64,000 nt of DNA. Source: Bemisia tabaci. Taxonomy: Eukaryota > Arthropoda > Insecta > Hemiptera > Aleyrodidae. Under the pieces are notes generated by a model. The model was not told where the DNA came from, searched no databases, and saw only the letters and a list, made by a program, of their open reading frames with translations. Shown piece after piece: positions 49,601 through 54,292 of this stretch (position 1 is the stretch's first letter; each line of letters begins with the position of its first letter). The stretch is taken from NCBI RefSeq assembly GCF_918797505.1, contig NC_092798.1, positions 49,746,985 through 49,810,984 of the forward strand. Direction: 5' to 3'. Both the position numbers and the translations under genes were made by a program.

Positions 49601-52600
49601 GGGACTTATTAGATGAGTGAAACGTAGCTATGCCAGGGTTGCCACAGTCAGGGAATACCGAGAAACGTCAGGAAAAATGACGAAAATGTCAGGGAAAAAT
49701 CGTCAAATCACCTTCATTTGCTCTCTCAAGTGGGTTTGACGTTTCGAACAACAAATTTTACATGAAAACTACTTCTGATTATGTCTTTTTAAAAATTTGG
49801 CATTTGTTCAATTGTCCGGGAATTTCATCAAAATGTGTCAGGAAAATCAGGGAAATGTCAGGGACTTTAATTTTCCAACTTCTGTGGCAACTCAGGTATG
49901 CTCTTCCCAACCTTTTTGACCAGAATTCGGCTTTTGGCTCCCACCGCTAGAGCTGTGGCGTGAAATTTAAATCTCATCAACTTTGCAGTATTGGCGATTG
50001 AGCACAAGTGAGAATTTCATGAGCTGCCGCCAGCGGCGCACTATGGTCAAAAACTCAAAAATAGGAAGAAATAAGTCGGTTAATGACTGGAAGATCACGA
50101 AAGTTTCGTGCCTTATGTTTTTGAGTCTTTAATTTCGAATTTGATGTCATATTGTCTACATTTTAACACCCTGACCTTTTAATTGTGGGCAAGTTTATGG
50201 CACGCTGCCAGCTCGGAACGCGCACTGACGCCTACAAACCTAACGGGATACTTCAAGCATTGCGCAATGCGTGAAGTAGCCCCTCAGGTTTGTAGGCGTT
50301 AGTGCGCGTTCCGCGCTAGCAGTACGCTGCGGCTCTCCCGGCGGGCGGGTGGTGAACGATTTCTTGCGGGGAGAGCTCCCGGGTGGAGAACAAACATGAT
50401 CGTGGCTGTTGATAAAAATGAACGAACGAGACCTCACTAAAAGCAAATGGATTTTTTAAATGTTGCGCCACAGCTCAGGCGGCAGGAGTCGAAAGCCAAG
50501 TTCCGGCCAAAAGGGTCGGGAAGAACAAATCTACGTTTTGCTTGTCTTTAATTGCATTGAGACTATACCTGTGACAGGATCTGTGAAAAGGGACTTCATT
50601 TCCCAAAATTCGAAATTGAAAAGTCTTAGTAATTGGAACTTAAAGAAGAGATATGACGTCTTGAAGTTCCAAGACAAAAATGCCCGAGTTTAAGGTTCAA
50701 TTCAAGTTAAGAATTCTGACACGCACCTAAAAAAGGAGCAGGTAGCCCCTACTGTGGTGAGAAAATTAAACTGAAACATCGTGTAGTTTGTTGCCAAAGC
50801 GTTTCCCGTTGAGAACTCAAGACTTTGAACTTTTCCCTAAAGTTTGGCTCTCTTAGACGGTTTGCTCTCGGAAAATACGGTCCCTATTCACAAATTCTGT
50901 CATTTTTTCCACTTTTTTTAAAGATTTCCGAGACTAGCCGGGTAATAAAACACAAACAGACATACTTTCACAACGAAATTTCCTACAGAACATCGTTTAC
51001 ACGCTGCAGCTTTAGGATACTGACTCATGTAAATCTCGTCATTGGTTAAATGTGTATCGAAAACCAGAGTGCCTTCAATTTTGTAGGTATACAACATAGC
51101 CAACTCTTAAGCAGTAATAATTGCATCCAGGTGTTGCTACGAATTCGAGTCTTCTGAAGTAGATTACGGCACAATATTTATACGCTCGAGAATAGGACGA
51201 TTAATAGGTAGTGAATTTGCAACTTAACTTATGAGTGACAAATCTACGTTTTGAGAGGAAGTAGAACCACCGTATTCAAAGTTTTTGCTTGTGTAATACT
51301 AAGGTCTATTTTGGTTGAATCGATCTCAGAAAATTCAGTTTTACATCTGCAAAACTAAAAACTGTAAAAAATGAACGAAACACAACGGTGGGACTATTCT
51401 ACCTTGCCGAGTAAGAACACCGTATGATCATTCAAATGCTGCCGAGTTTCATCTCAGAAAATATTTATAATTGAGGAAAATTATGAATATTTTCCCCTGA
51501 AATTTTCTGACTTTCTCGATCGAATTACGAATGAAAGCCTCTGAAAAATCGGAAGTGAGACTGTCAAAATTTTCCTGAAAATTCGTTATTTGTCGAAAAA
51601 ATTTGGCAACGCCTGATGGCTCATACACGTATTTAACACTTTCGTTCTAAGATCACCGCGTTAATTCGGTGTAATAAAACACTAAATAGATTTGCTCTTT
51701 CATTAATGCTGTGAATTTTTATTTTTGTTATTTTATACTTTCAGGTCTGGACCGGATAACTATATTCAGTTCTGCGGTGACGATCCTCGCCGTAGCTTTA
51801 TTAGTCTTAATTATAATTTTAGTCGCTCTTTGTAGAACTCAACTGCGAAACAAATCCAGGGATAAACTCAAATACTCATCTTCGCTATCCGATTCTTCGA
51901 ATAACATAACGGAGAATCATAGGCCTAAGTCTAAAGTGATAGTGGATGATAAAGATCCAGATCTCATCCCACAAAAAATAGGTGAGTGCATAAATCAACA
52001 ATACCTCATTCTCATGCAAGAAAAAACAGTAAGAAACGTGGCCGAAACTGTATGTAAATAGGTGGGAAAATATTGCTGGGTCCACACTATTTTGCGGGGA
52101 AAACAAGGCCAAACAACTCAAAATTTTCTTTTGGAGTCAAACATTTGGAGCTCTAATGAGTGGCAGTACAAGACTGAGGGGGGAAATTTACAGCTCAGCA
52201 GGCTGATTGTTGAAATTGATAGACAAAGCGATAGACAAGATGACATAGGGGGTATGGAGCAATCCTATTCGTTGAAATGGTTGGTTCCTGCAGACTAAGG
52301 GAGAAAATGATGGACTAAATATAGGGTTCCTCGTAGGTTGCCGTCAGTTGGTCTTTTACCTACCTCCTTACCAAGAGGACCCCTCCATAATAATTTTATC
52401 TTCTTCGTCTTTAGCTTTATCTGTCAATTTCAACAATCAGCCTGTAATCAGACAGTTTCATATTCTCATTCCTTATTCTCATATATGGACGTATTCATGG
52501 TCAGGAGTTATCTGTATGAAAAGGAATACCAAAGAGATAAAGAAAAAAATAACTATAATCATTAGGTCATCATTAGATCATCATTAGATCATTGGGTCGT

Positions 52601-53103
52601 CTCCCGGACAAAGGAACAGAACTACATTTCAATGTTGCCAATTTTTTCCTCGCAAATTGCATTTTTATCTGGAGAGGCTGAGATATTTTCAACGAAAAAT
52701 TCCACTAATTTTTCTCATGATCTCATGCAAAAATTCAAGAAATTTTGGACAAAAATTTCGAAAGTGCATTCTCGCAAAAAATTGAATTGTTTGAGGCAAT
52801 TTTGCAAATTTGGAATGGAGTTAAGTTCCTTCGTGCGGGAAACAACGATTTACGGATCACTGAAAGTTTGAAACGAATCTACCGTTCTGATGAATAATGT
52901 TTAAATGCGAATTTCGGATACAAGTGCGTTTGTTCATTTTTTCTAACAGGAGCCATTGATTCCATTGGTTTGTTTCAGAAAAAAATATATTACCTAGTTT
53001 CGTGAGTGTGTGCACGACCTCTCCGAAACACTGCAAGCGGAAAAAACCGGAGGGTGCGGAAAAGATGAGGCATTTAAATGGAACCATTACGAGACCTCCA
53101 CAC
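10534..53103 (+). CDS. Sidestep-family Ig/FN3 transmembrane receptor, partial (8 exons, 5' and 3' ends missing)
   Basis: Joining 10534-10687, 29749-29879, 32620-32779, 36813-36921, 44613-44797, 49215-49538, 51745-51981 and 52979-53103 gives 1425 nt, 475 codons with no stop. Every junction has AG before and GT after, and all phases match. Seen: part of an Ig domain, two complete Ig domains with paired Cys and core Trp, one FN3 domain, a ~25-residue hydrophobic helix, a basic stop-transfer segment, and DKDPDLIP in the tail. Known: five Ig domains plus one FN3 and a transmembrane helix is the insect Sidestep architecture. These cell-surface proteins bind Beat-family Ig proteins in motor-axon guidance and synaptic partner choice. 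Motifs such as EGDDVYFEC, NTEG and FDGG(L)PQ are typical of the family. Introns are 19.1, 2.7, 4.0, 7.7, 4.4, 2.2 and 1.0 kb. Family assignment is confident. Which paralogue it is (side, side-II to side-VIII) cannot be decided here. Start and stop codons are outside the visible exons. Confidence 0.88.
11130..11315. repeat. Dispersed repeat shared with 33628-33830
   Basis: TTTGCAATTTTTTCATACGT, then TACAGCG, TATTTTATACTGCAGAATG and TGTCACTTAGGTGGTAT recur in the same order at 33628-33830, and a piece recurs at 4370-4460. No coding potential is recognised. Confidence 0.5.
13310..13566. mobile_element. R7 miniature inverted-repeat element
   Basis: The left end has CGACCACGTATCTCGTCCGC and the right end GAGATACATGGTATGGTAG, roughly inverse. 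A centre with a TCAATATCATTTCTTGAAA stretch is shared with copies near 27480, 31563 and 56280. Confidence 0.55.
13629..13693 (+). repeat. CCTTCAA/CGAATAG module
   Basis: CGCCTTCAATTC, GATACTAC, a 6 bp hairpin ACTCGA...TCGAGT, then GAAATAGTTGTATGCTTGCG and CC. GATACTAC can pair with GTTGTATG outside the hairpin apart from mismatches. Confidence 0.7.
14256..14600. mobile_element. Possible mariner-like miniature element
   Basis: ACGAGGGGCGTTCAATAAGT at the left resembles mariner-type ends. About 340 bp later GGAGGGGTATTTATTACATT is an approximate inverse. The interior encodes no transposase. A second isolated mariner-like end (GGGTCATCCCGAAAGTCTTG) is at 12364-12383. Assignment rests on resemblance only. 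Confidence 0.35.
16329..16392 (-). repeat. CCTTCAA/CGAATAG module (minus strand)
   Basis: On the minus strand: CGCCTTCAATTTCC, GATACCAC, a CACC-CGA/TCG-A-GGTG hairpin, AAATAGTTGTATCCTTGCGC and C. Its surroundings match 13629-13790 inverted, so both belong to a larger repeat. Confidence 0.7.
18265..18545 (-). repeat. R4 copy, solo
   Basis: It carries TCTAATTGATCCGATCC in inverse, GATGTTTAAATCGTCATATT, TAATGGAGTTACGAGC and TCGTTCCATTGTGCGGTGG, matching the inverted units at 7200-7605. Confidence 0.65.
18560..19015. other. GC-rich island in the 19 kb intron
   Basis: This stretch is strongly GC-rich, with CCGCCGCCGCC and CGGGCCCGGG runs, between an R4 copy and an R1 copy. It matches no other repeat in the window. 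No splice-bounded coding frame with recognisable protein is seen. An intronic regulatory block is possible but unproven. Confidence 0.4.
19016..19268. mobile_element. R1 element
   Basis: CTCCCGTGCTAGGGAAGAAC at the left and TTCTTCCTTAGCACGGTAG at the right, with TTTGGCAACTCTCGAATC inside. Close to the 2641 and 54765 copies. Confidence 0.8.
20327..20570. mobile_element. R1 element, diverged
   Basis: CTGTCTTGCTAAGAGAAACC at the left and ATACGGCGTTTTTCCTC with CTTAGCAAC at the right. Same internal order as the other R1 copies, with more substitutions. Confidence 0.6.
20921..21255. mobile_element. Foldback element, arms about 85 bp
   Basis: GGTGGCTCTAGAGTCCCTTC and ACAAACGGGAATAAAGATTA on the left reappear inverted as TAATCTTTATTCCCGTTTGT and GGGACTCTAGGTGGCTC on the right. 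The spacer is about 130 bp. Confidence 0.65.
21238..21480 (+). repeat. R4 copy, solo
   Basis: AGCCAATAGGGGAGGTCGCA, TATAACTCCGCTTATACAAA, CATTGGTTTTCTCGTGAAAT and TCTGATCGACTCGGTCCACT follow the R4 order found at 6660-7100. Confidence 0.65.
21839..22112. mobile_element. R2 inverted-repeat element
   Basis: The left arm GAGCTGATTATTGAAGTCGA and right arm AATTTCAACAATCGGCCC enclose CCTATAGACTAAGGGAGAAA, AATGATGG and CACCAATAGGATCCCTCCAT. No open frame. Confidence 0.75.
22488..22717. mobile_element. R3 element with long inverted arms
   Basis: It starts CACTGGAAAAAG and ends CCAGTG, flanked by TA on both sides. Arms of about 100 bp include GATTCAATCAGATTTAAGCT and its inverse. The copy at 36340-36565 has the same ends and arms. 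Confidence 0.85.
23926..24020 (+). repeat. CCTTCAA/CGAATAG module, two-ended
   Basis: CGCCTTCAATTAG, TATGCAAAATGACTGTCGTG, CGCACGAATAGTGGTATTAG, GAATTTTGCA and terminal TTGAAGGCG. It lies at the head of the first unit of the 23.9-26.0 kb duplication. Confidence 0.75.
25195..25290 (+). repeat. CCTTCAA/CGAATAG module, two-ended
   Basis: CGCCTTCAAATGG, TATGCAAAATGACTGCCGTG, CACGAATAGTTGTATC, AGAATTTTGCAT and TTGAAGGCG. ATGCAAAAT and ATTTTGCAT bracket the centre as an extra inverted repeat. Confidence 0.75.
26142..26153. repeat. Left target-site duplication of LINE fragment
   Basis: AAGAGGAAAAAA immediately precedes the retroelement sequence and is repeated exactly at 27441-27452. Confidence 0.8.
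26154..27440 (+). mobile_element. 5'-truncated non-LTR retrotransposon
   Basis: The element carries the end of a reverse transcriptase frame, then a short 3' tail ending in TTTATATATAT, and sits between 12 bp direct repeats. The endonuclease domain and the first RT motifs are absent. This matches target-primed reverse transcription that stopped early. Its first bases form an inverted repeat, GGTTCC-7 nt-GGAACC. The uninterrupted frame suggests a fairly recent insertion. Clade: RTE-like endonuclease-reverse transcriptase elements fit best, from memory of their C-terminal motif. Confidence 0.85.
26161..27423 (+). CDS. Reverse transcriptase C-terminal part, LINE-type (fragment)
   Basis: About 420 codons end at TAA 27421-27423. 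Seen in order: SKVYGKIL, AGFRAGRSTVDHL (about residues 31-43), FVDLQKAYDSVP with the first catalytic Asp (about 64-75), GLKQGCCLSPTLFKVYLE (about 117-134), FADDQIVVA with the catalytic Asp pair (about 167-175), SKTEKLVVG, YKYLGVWLD, LYGSEVWPL, and a C-terminal LCWYGHVQRMSEERLPKQVL followed by GKRRRGRPVKGW. These are the RT palm and thumb motifs and the typical C-terminus of RTE-like elements. RT copies element RNA into DNA at a nicked target. There is no true start codon: the frame is open from the truncation point, and the first codon is GTG by convention only. Not a host gene. Confidence 0.9.
   Translation: MQGTLSKVYGKILKAKVEEVWSGQEAEEQAGFRAGRSTVDHLFTITQVIEKKRAVSQELHLVFVDLQKAYDSVPLVKLWEALEKRGFSKGLVGAIKSFYNGTIAKIKCRGELSGGFFVTKGLKQGCCLSPTLFKVYLEHVLEEWKKKVAGMGVPLLDGQTLYTLCFADDQIVVAQDEEDADYMTRKLVEEYRKWGMDVSVSKTEKLVVGAAHQRQSIELEDGRRIEECDEYKYLGVWLDQDGRMDRAIKDRIIQGRRAIAMLNGVLWDQSISKANKHRIYDAIVKSIVLYGSEVWPLTKRTQEMLRPTEMDFWRRSAGISRRDRVRNERIRQVMKVEKDIVHDVMSRQLCWYGHVQRMSEERLPKQVLDWVPPGKRRRGRPVKGWRQGVDEEMLRCQLPDNLWEDRHMWRLGVVERQSAL
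27441..27452. repeat. Right target-site duplication of LINE fragment
   Basis: AAGAGGAAAAAA directly follows the (TA)-rich 3' tail and equals 26142-26153. Confidence 0.8.
27478..27720. repeat. R7-related remnant
   Basis: GGTGCATGTCGACAGTGAAA, AAGACCGCGTATCTCATTT and AATCAATTCCCTTCCTTGAA follow the R7 left arm seen at 31563. The right arm is degraded. Confidence 0.45.
27960..28026 (-). repeat. CCTTCAA/CGAATAG module (minus strand)
   Basis: On the minus strand: GCGCCTTCAATTTTACGAG, a perfect ACGGACGTCCGT palindrome, ACACGAATAGTTGTATCC and AAGCGCC. The central palindrome is the cleanest hairpin of any copy. Confidence 0.75.
28722..29165. repeat. Compound repeat: two direct modules and one inverted module
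   Basis: TCGCCTTCAGCTGCGTCTGT and TTCGCCTTCAACTGCATCTG each start ~110 bp units with TTACGAATATGTTGTGCGTG and end in CTTTAAAGGCG or similar. After GCGCAAGTAGCGCAG an inverted unit follows at 28972-29055. The whole is repeated at 48510-49020, including the downstream TGTATAGTGTGGTCTTTTT-like tail. Confidence 0.75.
29749..29879 (+). CDS. Exon: first half of Ig domain (probably Ig4)
   Basis: It follows TGTTACAG and ends AAG before GTAAGT. The first two bases complete a Tyr codon from the previous exon, giving LNVLYSPVVTLKMG across the junction, the usual Ig-to-Ig linker of this family. It contains EGDDVYFECLVQANP with the first Ig cysteine and LTWFHK with the core Trp. It ends in phase 0 in the middle of the domain, which is completed by 32620-32779. 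An 'open' reading upstream of the AG is intron. Confidence 0.92.
30660..31100 (+). repeat. 254 bp tandem duplication
   Basis: AAAGCTGATGTATACAAATT and the following ~190 bp, including AGGCCCACAATAGCTCGTTA and CACACCAATAATATCCATTT, occur twice, offset by 254 bp, with few differences. Confidence 0.85.
31563..31816. mobile_element. R7 element, best copy
   Basis: The left arm GTCGACGGTGAAACTACCAG, ACCACGTATCTCGTTTGC and right arm GCAAACAGAGATACGTGGTC, TAGTAGTTTAAACGTCGAT are inverse. The centre has TTCTTCGCACAGTGAAGAAA. Confidence 0.7.
32132..32262. mobile_element. R5 foldback, ~130 bp
   Basis: TTTGGACGTATTTCTATCAA and CGGAGCTATTTGCATC are mirrored by GATGC-type sequence and ATAGTTCCGTCTGATAAAAA. 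The loop carries CCCTCAGACCCATAAG. It is a diverged copy of 41420-41549 and 59247-59375, and lies about 350 bp upstream of an exon. Confidence 0.75.
32620..32779 (+). CDS. Exon: second half of Ig domain (probably Ig4)
   Basis: Acceptor GTTTTGCAG, donor GTAAGT. It starts in phase 0 and ends in phase 1. It encodes VKHNAS, SLVLQQVT, GHFTCLAVNTEG with the second Ig cysteine, and the final strand SIHLRIL. HNAS carries an N-glycosylation sequon. Joined to 29749-29879 it makes a complete I-set-like Ig domain bounded by phase 1 introns, the usual modular arrangement, with one extra phase 0 intron inside the domain. Confidence 0.92.
32986..33620 (-). repeat. 144 bp satellite array with dimeric pattern, contains the module
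   Basis: CAACTATTCGCACACCCAGG starts units at 32986, 33130, 33274, 33417 and 33561 (periods 144, 144, 143, 144). Units 1 and 3 share GGTTCACGCCTCACC and units 2 and 4 share GTAGTTCACTCCTCACCCGA, so the repeat of higher order is about 287 bp. Each unit holds the module on the minus strand: GCGCCTTCAAACAGTCG to GCGAATAGTTGCT. Confidence 0.9.
33628..33830. repeat. Dispersed repeat shared with 11130-11315
   Basis: GGCAATTTTTTCACACATTA, TATTTTACACTGTAGAATGA and TGTCACTTAGGCGGTATC follow the order of the 11130 copy. Confidence 0.5.
34244..34310 (+). repeat. CCTTCAA/CGAATAG module
   Basis: CGCCTTCAATTTTTGCAGAC, GCAACACGGACATCCATCGA, TACGAATAGTTGTATCACTG and CGCC. Nearly the same as 61750-61815 apart from changes in the pairing arm. 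Confidence 0.75.
34592..34854. mobile_element. R2 element
   Basis: GCGGGTTGATTGTTGAAATT at the left and ATCAGCCCGC at the right, with AACCAATAGAATCGCTCCAT inside. About 260 bp. Confidence 0.75.
36340..36565. mobile_element. R3 element
   Basis: CACTGGAAAAAAAACACATT at the left and TGTGTTTTTTTCCAGTG at the right. Arms include GATTCAATCAGATTTAAGCT and its inverse. It is about 250 bp upstream of exon 36813. A solo right end (CCAATGTGTTTCTTTTTCCA) lies at 36660-36680. Confidence 0.85.
36576..36660 (+). repeat. 85 bp repeat, copy 1 (copy 2 at 38718-38805)
   Basis: ACAAGTGGTAAGAAGTGGCA and GAGAATATCAGGGTTCGGAG then TGGATACACGTTGGAA appear in both copies with a few substitutions. Confidence 0.75.
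36813..36921 (+). CDS. Exon: first half of last Ig domain (probably Ig5)
   Basis: Acceptor CATTCTTTGCAG, donor GTAAGA. The first two bases complete a His codon and the last two start an Arg codon (phase 2). It encodes HSPICRQ, the short linker that begins the last Ig domain in Sidestep proteins, then LTCNVEADPPAVVF with the first Ig cysteine. It is GC-rich with mostly G or C at third positions, unlike the AT-rich DNA around it. Confidence 0.9.
37358..37390 (+). repeat. CT microsatellite
   Basis: A run of about 14 CT repeats followed by CCCCCC and a further pyrimidine-rich stretch. Confidence 0.9.
37673..37938. mobile_element. Foldback element, arms about 65 bp
   Basis: AAATTGGATTGCATTTTTCA and AGGAACCAGGAGCATTGCAA on the left are mirrored by TTGCAATGCTTCTGGTTCCT and TGCAAAATGCAATCCAAT on the right. 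Confidence 0.7.
38478..38670 (+). repeat. AT-rich minisatellite
   Basis: Imperfect units of 11-22 bp built on ACCATAAATTAACCATAAAT, ending in a shorter CCATACCATAAATA pattern. Confidence 0.85.
38718..38805 (+). repeat. 85 bp repeat, copy 2
   Basis: ACAAGTGGTAAGAAAGTGGC to GGATACACGTTGGAAAC, matching 36576-36660. Confidence 0.75.
38810..39270. other. GC-rich unique-looking island
   Basis: CpG-rich sequence (CGGGCGGGGGGAAACGTCG and others) with no match elsewhere in the window. The longest open frame has no recognisable protein and no supporting splice pair. Possible regulatory DNA. Confidence 0.3.
39362..39467. mobile_element. 106 bp near-perfect palindrome
   Basis: The centre ACTTCACGCATTGCGCAATG, CGTGAAGT is perfectly self-complementary. 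Outer arms GCGACATGCGCACTGGCGCC and GGCGCCAATGTGCGTGTCGC also pair. It is related to 50215-50312. Confidence 0.85.
39521..39574 (-). repeat. CCTTCAA/CGAATAG module (minus strand)
   Basis: On the minus strand: GCGCCTTCAATTTCG, a GTTAC-CGT-GTAAC hairpin, and GCGAAATAGTTGCTTG. Confidence 0.65.
40686..41346. mobile_element. ~500 bp foldback plus 150 bp tail inserted in the 74 bp array
   Basis: The left end GGAGATGTTGCATGTGTGAG is mirrored at 41160-41190 (CTCACACACGCAACATCTCC). Arms of about 220 bp include AGGGGATATCCCACGCTATT. The terminal motif GCAACATCTCC occurs again at 41337-41347 after a G-rich stretch, so the inserted block ends there. A non-homologous ~150 bp segment (41191-41336) lies between the two right ends. 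Confidence 0.8.
41420..41549. mobile_element. R5 foldback inserted in the array
   Basis: GGACGTATTTCTATCAAACG and the inverse CGTTTGACAGAAATACGTCC are flanked by AATT on both sides. The uninterrupted array reads GTAATTGTG here, so AATT is a likely target duplication. Confidence 0.9.
42185..42240 (+). repeat. G-run minisatellite
   Basis: Three G runs of 8 or more are separated by TGCAAGGAA units, a possible G-quadruplex former. Other long G or C runs are at 41312-41327 and near 41957. Confidence 0.8.
42690..42945. mobile_element. R8 element
   Basis: GCAACGTGGCTCCATTTCAA, GGTTGCAAAATTGA at the left and TTGCAACATTGAAATGCAGT, TACGTACTTTC at the right are approximate inverses. Confidence 0.65.
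43740..44395. mobile_element. Long foldback, arms about 250 bp
   Basis: AAACTCAAAAATTTCAATTG, GGTTGCCATTTTTTGTGTCA and GAATTTTGAGACCGCACTTC on the left recur inverted at 44200-44395. A partial third copy of the arm follows at 44400-44440. The leader GGCCCGAACTGTATGTAA, with GCTGGGTCCACA, also occurs at 52040-52100. Confidence 0.8.
44613..44797 (+). CDS. Exon: second half of last Ig domain (probably Ig5)
   Basis: Acceptor TGTTTGCAG, donor GTAAGA. Its first base completes Arg, giving VVFRWTFNHSG across the junction and supplying the core Trp of the Ig fold. Then come STLNYTPVSDLDYGTLTC, with the second cysteine, ASNSVG, and RPCVFQVVAAG leading straight into the FN3 domain. NHS is a potential N-glycosylation site. 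It ends in phase 1. Confidence 0.92.
46296..46549. mobile_element. R2 element
   Basis: GGCTGATTGTTGAAATTGGT at the left and ATTTCAACAATCAACCC at the right, with CCAATAGGATCGCTCCATAC inside. A second, partial R2 half follows at about 46560-46765. Confidence 0.75.
46905..47345. repeat. R7-like and AATTGGACAAATT repeat mixture
   Basis: GCGACGTCGCAGACTCC and TTTAAATGGAAAACTACTCA are R7 right-arm sequences. At 47097-47157, CAATTGGACAAATTTTGCAA and CTATAAATTCTAGCCCGGT match the last 50 bases of the window, and an inverse copy follows at 47205-47250. Confidence 0.5.
48510..49020. repeat. Compound module repeat, second copy
   Basis: Two direct ~110 bp units (TTACGAATATGTTGTGCGTG in each), the GCGCAAGTAGCGCAAG link, then an inverted unit at 48825-48920 and a TGTATTGTATGGTCTTTTTA tail. 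Same plan as 28722-29165. It ends about 200 bp before the FN3 exon. Confidence 0.8.
49215..49538 (+). CDS. Exon: fibronectin type III domain
   Basis: Acceptor TTGATTCCAG, donor GTAAGT. The exon is phase 1 at both ends, a typical single-domain module. About 108 residues begin GRPFPLFNCT, then SVTVECIENFDGGLPQSY, and end YNAKGRSEPTVLEIL, the diagnostic F-G strand motif of the Sidestep FN3. Sequons are seen at NCT, NRT and NVT. Third positions are almost all G or C (for example GCGAACCGGACG), giving several long overlapping open frames on both strands that are shadows. The marked GC3 bias contrasts with the following AT-rich transmembrane exon. Confidence 0.95.
49628..49901. mobile_element. GTCAGGGAAA-type inverted-repeat element
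   Basis: TATGCCAGGGTTGCCACAGT at the left and CTGTGGCAACTCAGGTATG at the right. Inside are repeated GTCAGGGAAAA and CAGGAAAATCAGGGAAATGT motifs. About 270 bp, no frame. Confidence 0.65.
50215..50312. mobile_element. 98 bp palindrome, relative of 39362-39467
   Basis: GGAACGCGCACTGACGCCTA and TAGGCGTTAGTGCGCGTTCC pair. The centre CATTGCGCAATG is perfect and the inner arms carry small differences. Confidence 0.85.
51404..51645. mobile_element. R1 element, decayed
   Basis: TTGCCGAGTAAGAACACCGT at the left and TTTGGCAACGCCTGATGGCT, CATACACGTA at the right follow the R1 plan. The outer ends are degraded. It lies about 100 bp before the transmembrane exon. Confidence 0.5.
51745..51981 (+). CDS. 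Exon: transmembrane helix and proximal cytoplasmic tail
   Basis: Acceptor ATACTTTCAG, donor GTGAGT, phase 1 at both ends. It encodes a short juxtamembrane stretch, a hydrophobic segment of about 25 residues (AVTILAVALLVLIIILVALC), then a basic stop-transfer region RTQLRNKSRDKLK, a Ser-rich stretch SSSLSDSS, and DDKDPDLIPQKI. The DKDPDLIP motif is shared by cytoplasmic tails of several Sidestep paralogues. The orientation is type I: Ig/FN3 outside, basic residues inside. Confidence 0.93.
52030..52150 (+). repeat. Fragment of the 43.7 kb foldback family
   Basis: GGCCGAAACTGTATGTAAAT, GCTGGGTCCACACTATTTT and AACTCAAAATTTTCTTTTGG follow the left end seen at 43745-43850. Confidence 0.65.
52200..52445. 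mobile_element. R2 element
   Basis: GGCTGATTGTTGAAATTGAT and TTTCAACAATCAGCC ends, with CAGACTAAGGGAGAAAATGA inside. It sits in the short intron before the predicted last exon. Confidence 0.75.
52600..52860. mobile_element. R8 element
   Basis: AGGAACAGAACTACATTTCA and AATGTTGCCAATTTTTTCCT at the left, TTTGGAATGGAGTTAAGTTC, CTTCGTGCGGG at the right, inverse of each other. Confidence 0.65.
52979..53103 (+). CDS. Predicted exon: further cytoplasmic tail
   Basis: The segment lies after a polypyrimidine tract and TTTGTTTCAG and ends before GTAAGC. In the phase demanded by the previous exon it is open for all 41 codons, and the Glu codon is completed by its first two bases. The product is hydrophilic and basic (for example KHCKRKKPEGAEK), as expected for a cytoplasmic tail. 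A nearby alternative acceptor at about 52949 gives a stop codon. I recognise no motif, so support is splice signals, phase and composition only. It ends in phase 0, so at least one more coding exon is expected downstream; I could not find it in 53104-64000. Confidence 0.5.
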
Positions 53104-54025
53104 GTAAGCAATTCCCTCCTTATTTCTCTTTCACGCATTAACCGCGTCTGTAATTCCGCTAACACCGCAAATAGCCAATGAATAAGCAAACATCCACCGT
53201 TGTCGGCTCCTCAATGCCCGCTGAAACTGGAAGAAGCTCGCGAATCGCACGGTCTTTCGCTTAAGTCTGTGGCAACTTTGACGATGGCTCAGCTATTATT
53301 CCGTCACTTCACTTGAAATTGATTGAGCCACGAGGAAATTGATTGCTAACCGCTAGTAGTTATGCTGTAATTCCGTTCACTCACGGAGAAAAGAAATCGT
53401 TGCTACCGCAATGCATCGTGGATTCCAGGCCCTACCAAATTTCCCAGTCTTAGATACAATATTATGTTTTTGGTAAAATTTCTTTAAGTCCCTAAGTCGT
53501 GGTCTTAAGTAGTTTCTTTAAGTTCTTAAGTCGGTAACAATGAAGCATTTTTATAAGAACCAAACCAATTGTTACTACTTGTAACTCCGACCATAAAAGT
53601 AGATAGGACCCGGAATTTACAATAATCATCGTGAGAGCAACAGGCGTTTTTGCTCCGAATTGTTCGTTAGGGTTAGCTTCTAGAGTTTTGTGCAGAAGCC
53701 AAACCAAAATTCTTATCGATATACTTTTTTAAACGTTCACAGTTTTCCCCTCCTGAAAGTTAACATTAATTATTTGAAGCTTTCTTGGAACTCAATAATT
53801 AATGTGAATATTCAAATGAGCCAACAAAACGTCTTCTTCCGCCATGAATTTGTGCATATGACTGTTTATGAATTAGATCTCATTATCAAGGTACGTAAGT
53901 GATTTGAATTACAAACCTGAAACCGTCTCATCCTCGTTTTGGTTCAATATTTTCTGGATTTTCTGACACAAAACGTTTGAGTTCAAACATGGATCAATGA
54001 CTCAATATCAAAGTTTTATGGAATG

Positions 54026-54292
54026 CAGGCTGATTATTGACATTAGTAGAGAAAACGATAGACAAAAAATACAAAAAGAAAAGGCAGCAATCCTATCGGT
54101 GGAAGCGAGTGGTTACAACGAACCAAGGAGGTAAATAACAGACTAAGTAACAGCAACCCACCGGGGACCCTATACTTAGTCCGTCATTGCCTCTCTTAGT
54201 CTATAAAATCCACCTGTTCCGACCAATAGGATCGCTCCATTTTCTCTTTGCCTTCTTTGTCTCTAAAGCTGCAAACAATAATCAGCCTGTAG
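54026..54292. mobile_element. R2 element
   Basis: CAGGCTGATTATTGACATTA at the left and ATAATCAGCCTG at the right, with GACCAATAGGATCGCTCCAT inside. Confidence 0.75.

Noticed and set aside
49115..49616. Open frames at 49115-49525 (minus), 49279-49530 and 49344-49616 (plus)
   Set aside because: Shadows of the high-GC3 FN3 exon; only the frame giving FDGGLPQ and YNAKGRSEP is meaningful.
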